Below, piece after piece: positions 21,821 to 23,613 of a DNA stretch of 23,613 bases; positions within the stretch are counted from its first letter, which is position 1, and every line of letters starts with the position of its first letter. The translations under genes were made by a program, and so were the position numbers. Where the stretch lies: the NCBI GenBank assembly GCA_004296815.1, contig SCVT01000250.1, forward strand, positions 1 through 23,613. The letters are read 5' to 3'. Source of the stretch: Reyranella sp. Lineage in GTDB: Bacteria; Pseudomonadota; Alphaproteobacteria; Reyranellales; Reyranellaceae. Under the pieces are notes generated by a model. That model was not told where the DNA came from. It did not search any database and saw only the letters and a program-made list of their open reading frames with translations.

Positions 21821-22689
21821 GCCTTGCTCCCGAACAGGCCGGTCGGCTTGAACAGAAGGATCAGGATGAAGATCAGCGAGATGCCGATCTGGCCCAACTG
21901 CTCGCCGAGGAAGAGGCCGCCCAGCGACTCGGTGATGCCGATCAGGAAGCCGCCGACCGCCGCGCCCACGAAGCTGCCCATGCCGCCCAGCACGACGATG
22001 GTGAAGGCGACCAGCACGAAGGCGTGGCCGGAGGTCGGCGTCACGTAGTAGGTCGGCATCAAGAGGCAGGCCGCGGCGCCCAGGCAGGCGATGCCGATCC
22101 CGTAGGAGATGGCGAAGATGTTCTCGACGTCGATGCCGACCAGCCGCGCGCCCTGGCGTTCCTTGGCCACCGCGCGGATCGCCTTGCCGGTGTCGCTCCA
22201 GGCCATGTAGAGGCCGAGCGCCGCGCAGATCAGCAGCGAGGCCACGAAGGAGATGATCTTGGGCAACGGCAGGAAGGCCGCGCCGATCTCGACGAAGGTG
22301 CCGGCATAGGGCACGTCGATCGTCTGGGTGTCGCCGCCGAAGAACAGCAGCGCTGCATTGTCGAACACGATCGAGAGGCCGAGCGTGATCAAGAGGATGT
22401 TCTCGTCGCGGCCGTGGTTGTAGCGGCCGATCAGCAGCCGGTAGAGCACGAAGCCGAAGGCGAAGGCGCCGGCGATCACCACCGGCAGGGCGGCATAGGG
22501 ATCGACGCCGAGCAGCCGCCACAGCCAGAACACCGCATACATGGCCAGCATCAAGAGGCTGCCATGCGCGAAATTGATGATGTGCAGCACGCCGTAGATC
22601 AGCGTGAGGCCCACCGCCACCAGGACGTAGATGCCGCCGGCCAGCAGCCCGTTCAGGATGCCGGCGAACAGAAAGGCGGGATCGAGCAC
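21817..22689 (-). CDS. livH: Branched-chain amino acid-type ABC transporter permease LivH
   Basis: 290 residues, about eight hydrophobic helices. The N-terminus NGLLAGGIYVLVAVGLTLIYGVLHIINFAHGS-type region (about 13-44) is the hallmark of LivH permeases. The cytoplasmic loop has WSDTGKAIRAVAKERQGARLVGID. FTIVVLGGMGSFVGAAVGGF is also conserved. The start is GTG at 22689, 4 bp after the substrate-binding protein stop. It is 4 bp-overlapped with livM downstream. Confidence 0.93.
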   Translation of the reverse strand: MLDPAFLFAGILNGLLAGGIYVLVAVGLTLIYGVLHIINFAHGSLLMLAMYAVFWLWRLLGVDPYAALPVVIAGAFAFGFVLYRLLIGRYNHGRDENILLITLGLSIVFDNAALLFFGGDTQTIDVPYAGTFVEIGAAFLPLPKIISFVASLLICAALGLYMAWSDTGKAIRAVAKERQGARLVGIDVENIFAISYGIGIACLGAAACLLMPTYYVTPTSGHAFVLVAFTIVVLGGMGSFVGAAVGGFLIGITESLGGLFLGEQLGQIGISLIFILILLFKPTGLFGSKA

Positions 22690-22693
22690 GCCC

Positions 22694-23613
22694 CTAGAGC
22701 TTCGGCTTGGGGAACACCGCCTTGGCCGAGGCGAACTCCTGCGGCGCGATCACCTCGATCTCGCCCTTGAGCGACTGCATGACGCCGGGCTTGCCGCCCT
22801 GGTTCTGGCCGTTCACGAACTTGGTCGGGCCGTAGGGCAGCAGGTCGGCCTTGTAGTCGGAGGCCGCGAGCGCCGCGGTGAGCTTCTCCTTGTCGGCCGA
22901 GCCCGCCTTCTCCAGCGCGTCCGCGAGCAGCATGACGTTGGAGTAGGTGAGGTAGACCTCGAAGGTGAAGAGCGCGCCGCCCGCCTCGACCCGCTTCTTG
23001 AGATCCTGCGCCTTCGCGCTCTTCGGATTGAACCAGTGGTTCACGTCCATCATGTACTGCGAGACGTCGGGCATCTCCTTGACGAACTTGTAGTTGAAGC
23101 CGCCGCCCAGGATCGAATAGAAGCCCGCGACGTTGATCTTCTGCTGATAGAGCGTGCGCGCCAGCAGCATGTACTCGTTGCCGTAGTTCGACATCATGAC
23201 GATATCCGGCGCCAGCGAACGGATGCGCAGCGCAATGTTGTCGAAGTTGCGCGTCGGGTTGTCGTGCGCGATCAGCTCCTTGGGCTGGATGCCGATCGAG
23301 GGCAGCTTGCCGGCCAGCAGCTTGGCCGTGCCGGTGCCGAACTCGCCCGATTCGTGGACCAGGACCGCGCTCTTGGCGACGTCGCCTGCCGCCTTGTTGA
23401 TCGCGCCCAGCGCCGTGATGCCGTCGTCGACGCAGACACCGAAGCCCGGCTTCAGGCGAAACACGTTCTTGAGGCCGCGGTTCACGATCAGGTCGGAGGC
23501 GCCGACATCGATCAGGAACGGCGTGTTGTACTTGGCGGCGGCCTGGCTGGCCGCGATGCCGACGGGGCTCTGGAAGCAGCCGATATAGGCCGCGACGCCC
23601 TGCTCGTTCATCT
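22694..23613 (-). CDS. HAAT-family ABC transporter substrate-binding protein, 5' truncated by window edge
   Basis: About 306 C-terminal residues of a type I periplasmic binding protein (Peripla_BP_6). The frame runs off the right edge, so the signal peptide and the first strands are missing. AAYIGCFQSPVGIAASQAA and NTPFLIDVGASDLIVNRG form the start of the visible ligand pocket. VHESGEFGTGTAKLLAGKL and APDIVMMSNYGNEYMLLARTL follow in the usual order. The C-terminus has PYGPTKFVNGQNQGGKPGVMQS. An ATG near the edge (23611) is internal. Many proteins of this clade bind amides, aromatics or short amino-acid derivatives; the ligand cannot be told here. It is the first visible gene of the cassette. 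Confidence 0.9.
   Translation of the reverse strand, partial: MNEQGVAAYIGCFQSPVGIAASQAAAKYNTPFLIDVGASDLIVNRGLKNVFRLKPGFGVCVDDGITALGAINKAAGDVAKSAVLVHESGEFGTGTAKLLAGKLPSIGIQPKELIAHDNPTRNFDNIALRIRSLAPDIVMMSNYGNEYMLLARTLYQQKINVAGFYSILGGGFNYKFVKEMPDVSQYMMDVNHWFNPKSAKAQDLKKRVEAGGALFTFEVYLTYSNVMLLADALEKAGSADKEKLTAALAASDYKADLLPYGPTKFVNGQNQGGKPGVMQSLKGEIEVIAPQEFASAKAVFPKPKL

Noticed and set aside
21821-22522. Upstream extension of the livM frame into livH
   Set aside because: The extension only mirrors livH in another frame and has Arg/Pro-rich content; LivM homology begins right after the GTG at 21820.

Overview
The window looks like chromosomal DNA of a GC-rich alphaproteobacterium. Evidence is the near-universal G/C third codon positions, very tight operons with 1-8 bp start/stop overlaps, frequent GTG starts, a phosphotransacylase-FabI-AckA cluster of the rhizobial/rhodospirillal kind, and a five-gene branched-chain amino acid (HAAT) ABC cassette. 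A Reyranella-like or related lineage is possible, but I cannot prove it from sequence alone. I see no transposase, integrase, phage gene, CRISPR array, tRNA or rRNA.

Layout, left to right. (1) 1-3251, plus strand: 3' part of a phosphate acetyl/butyryltransferase, a FabI-type reductase, an acetate/propionate kinase, and a conserved small protein of unknown function. Together these form an acyl-CoA to acyl-phosphate to acid + ATP module with a companion enoyl reductase. (2) 3264-7530, minus strand: a two-gene RND efflux pump (periplasmic adaptor plus inner-membrane permease) with no outer-membrane factor and no adjacent regulator gene. (3) 7627-9069, plus: a secreted TPR-like protein ending in a six-cysteine Kazal-type domain. 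It is followed by a small proline-rich ORF on the minus strand. (4) 9352-10624, plus: an ArsR-type repressor co-transcribed with two SRPBCC/AHSA1 proteins. (5) 10629-12576, minus: a tandem universal stress protein, then a CX4R (DUF442) phosphatase-like protein overlapping a VUT/YhhQ-type transporter. (6) 12663-13897: an exported DUF4142 protein converging on queC (7-cyano-7-deazaguanine synthase), with stops sharing a CTAG. (7) 13979-15764: a two-CBS protein converging, with a 26 bp overlap, on a large unknown polytopic membrane protein. (8) 15812-19108, plus: four genes joined by 4 bp overlaps, namely an SDR lacking the usual Ser and Tyr, a DmpA-like P1 peptidase, the fluoride channel CrcB/FluC, and a BaiN/HI0933-family flavoprotein. 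(9) 19109-19442: a 334 bp convergent intergenic stretch with several inverted repeats. (10) 19443-23613, minus: substrate-binding protein (5' end outside the window), LivH, LivM, LivG and LivF.

Most of the window is ordinary metabolic and transport DNA. The points most worth a second look are the Kazal-tailed TPR protein, the SDR with a replaced catalytic pair, the transporter/phosphatase/QueC neighbourhood that hints at queuosine-precursor handling, the 51 bp composite dyad between the VUT transporter and the DUF4142 gene, and the structured intergenic region at 19109-19442.
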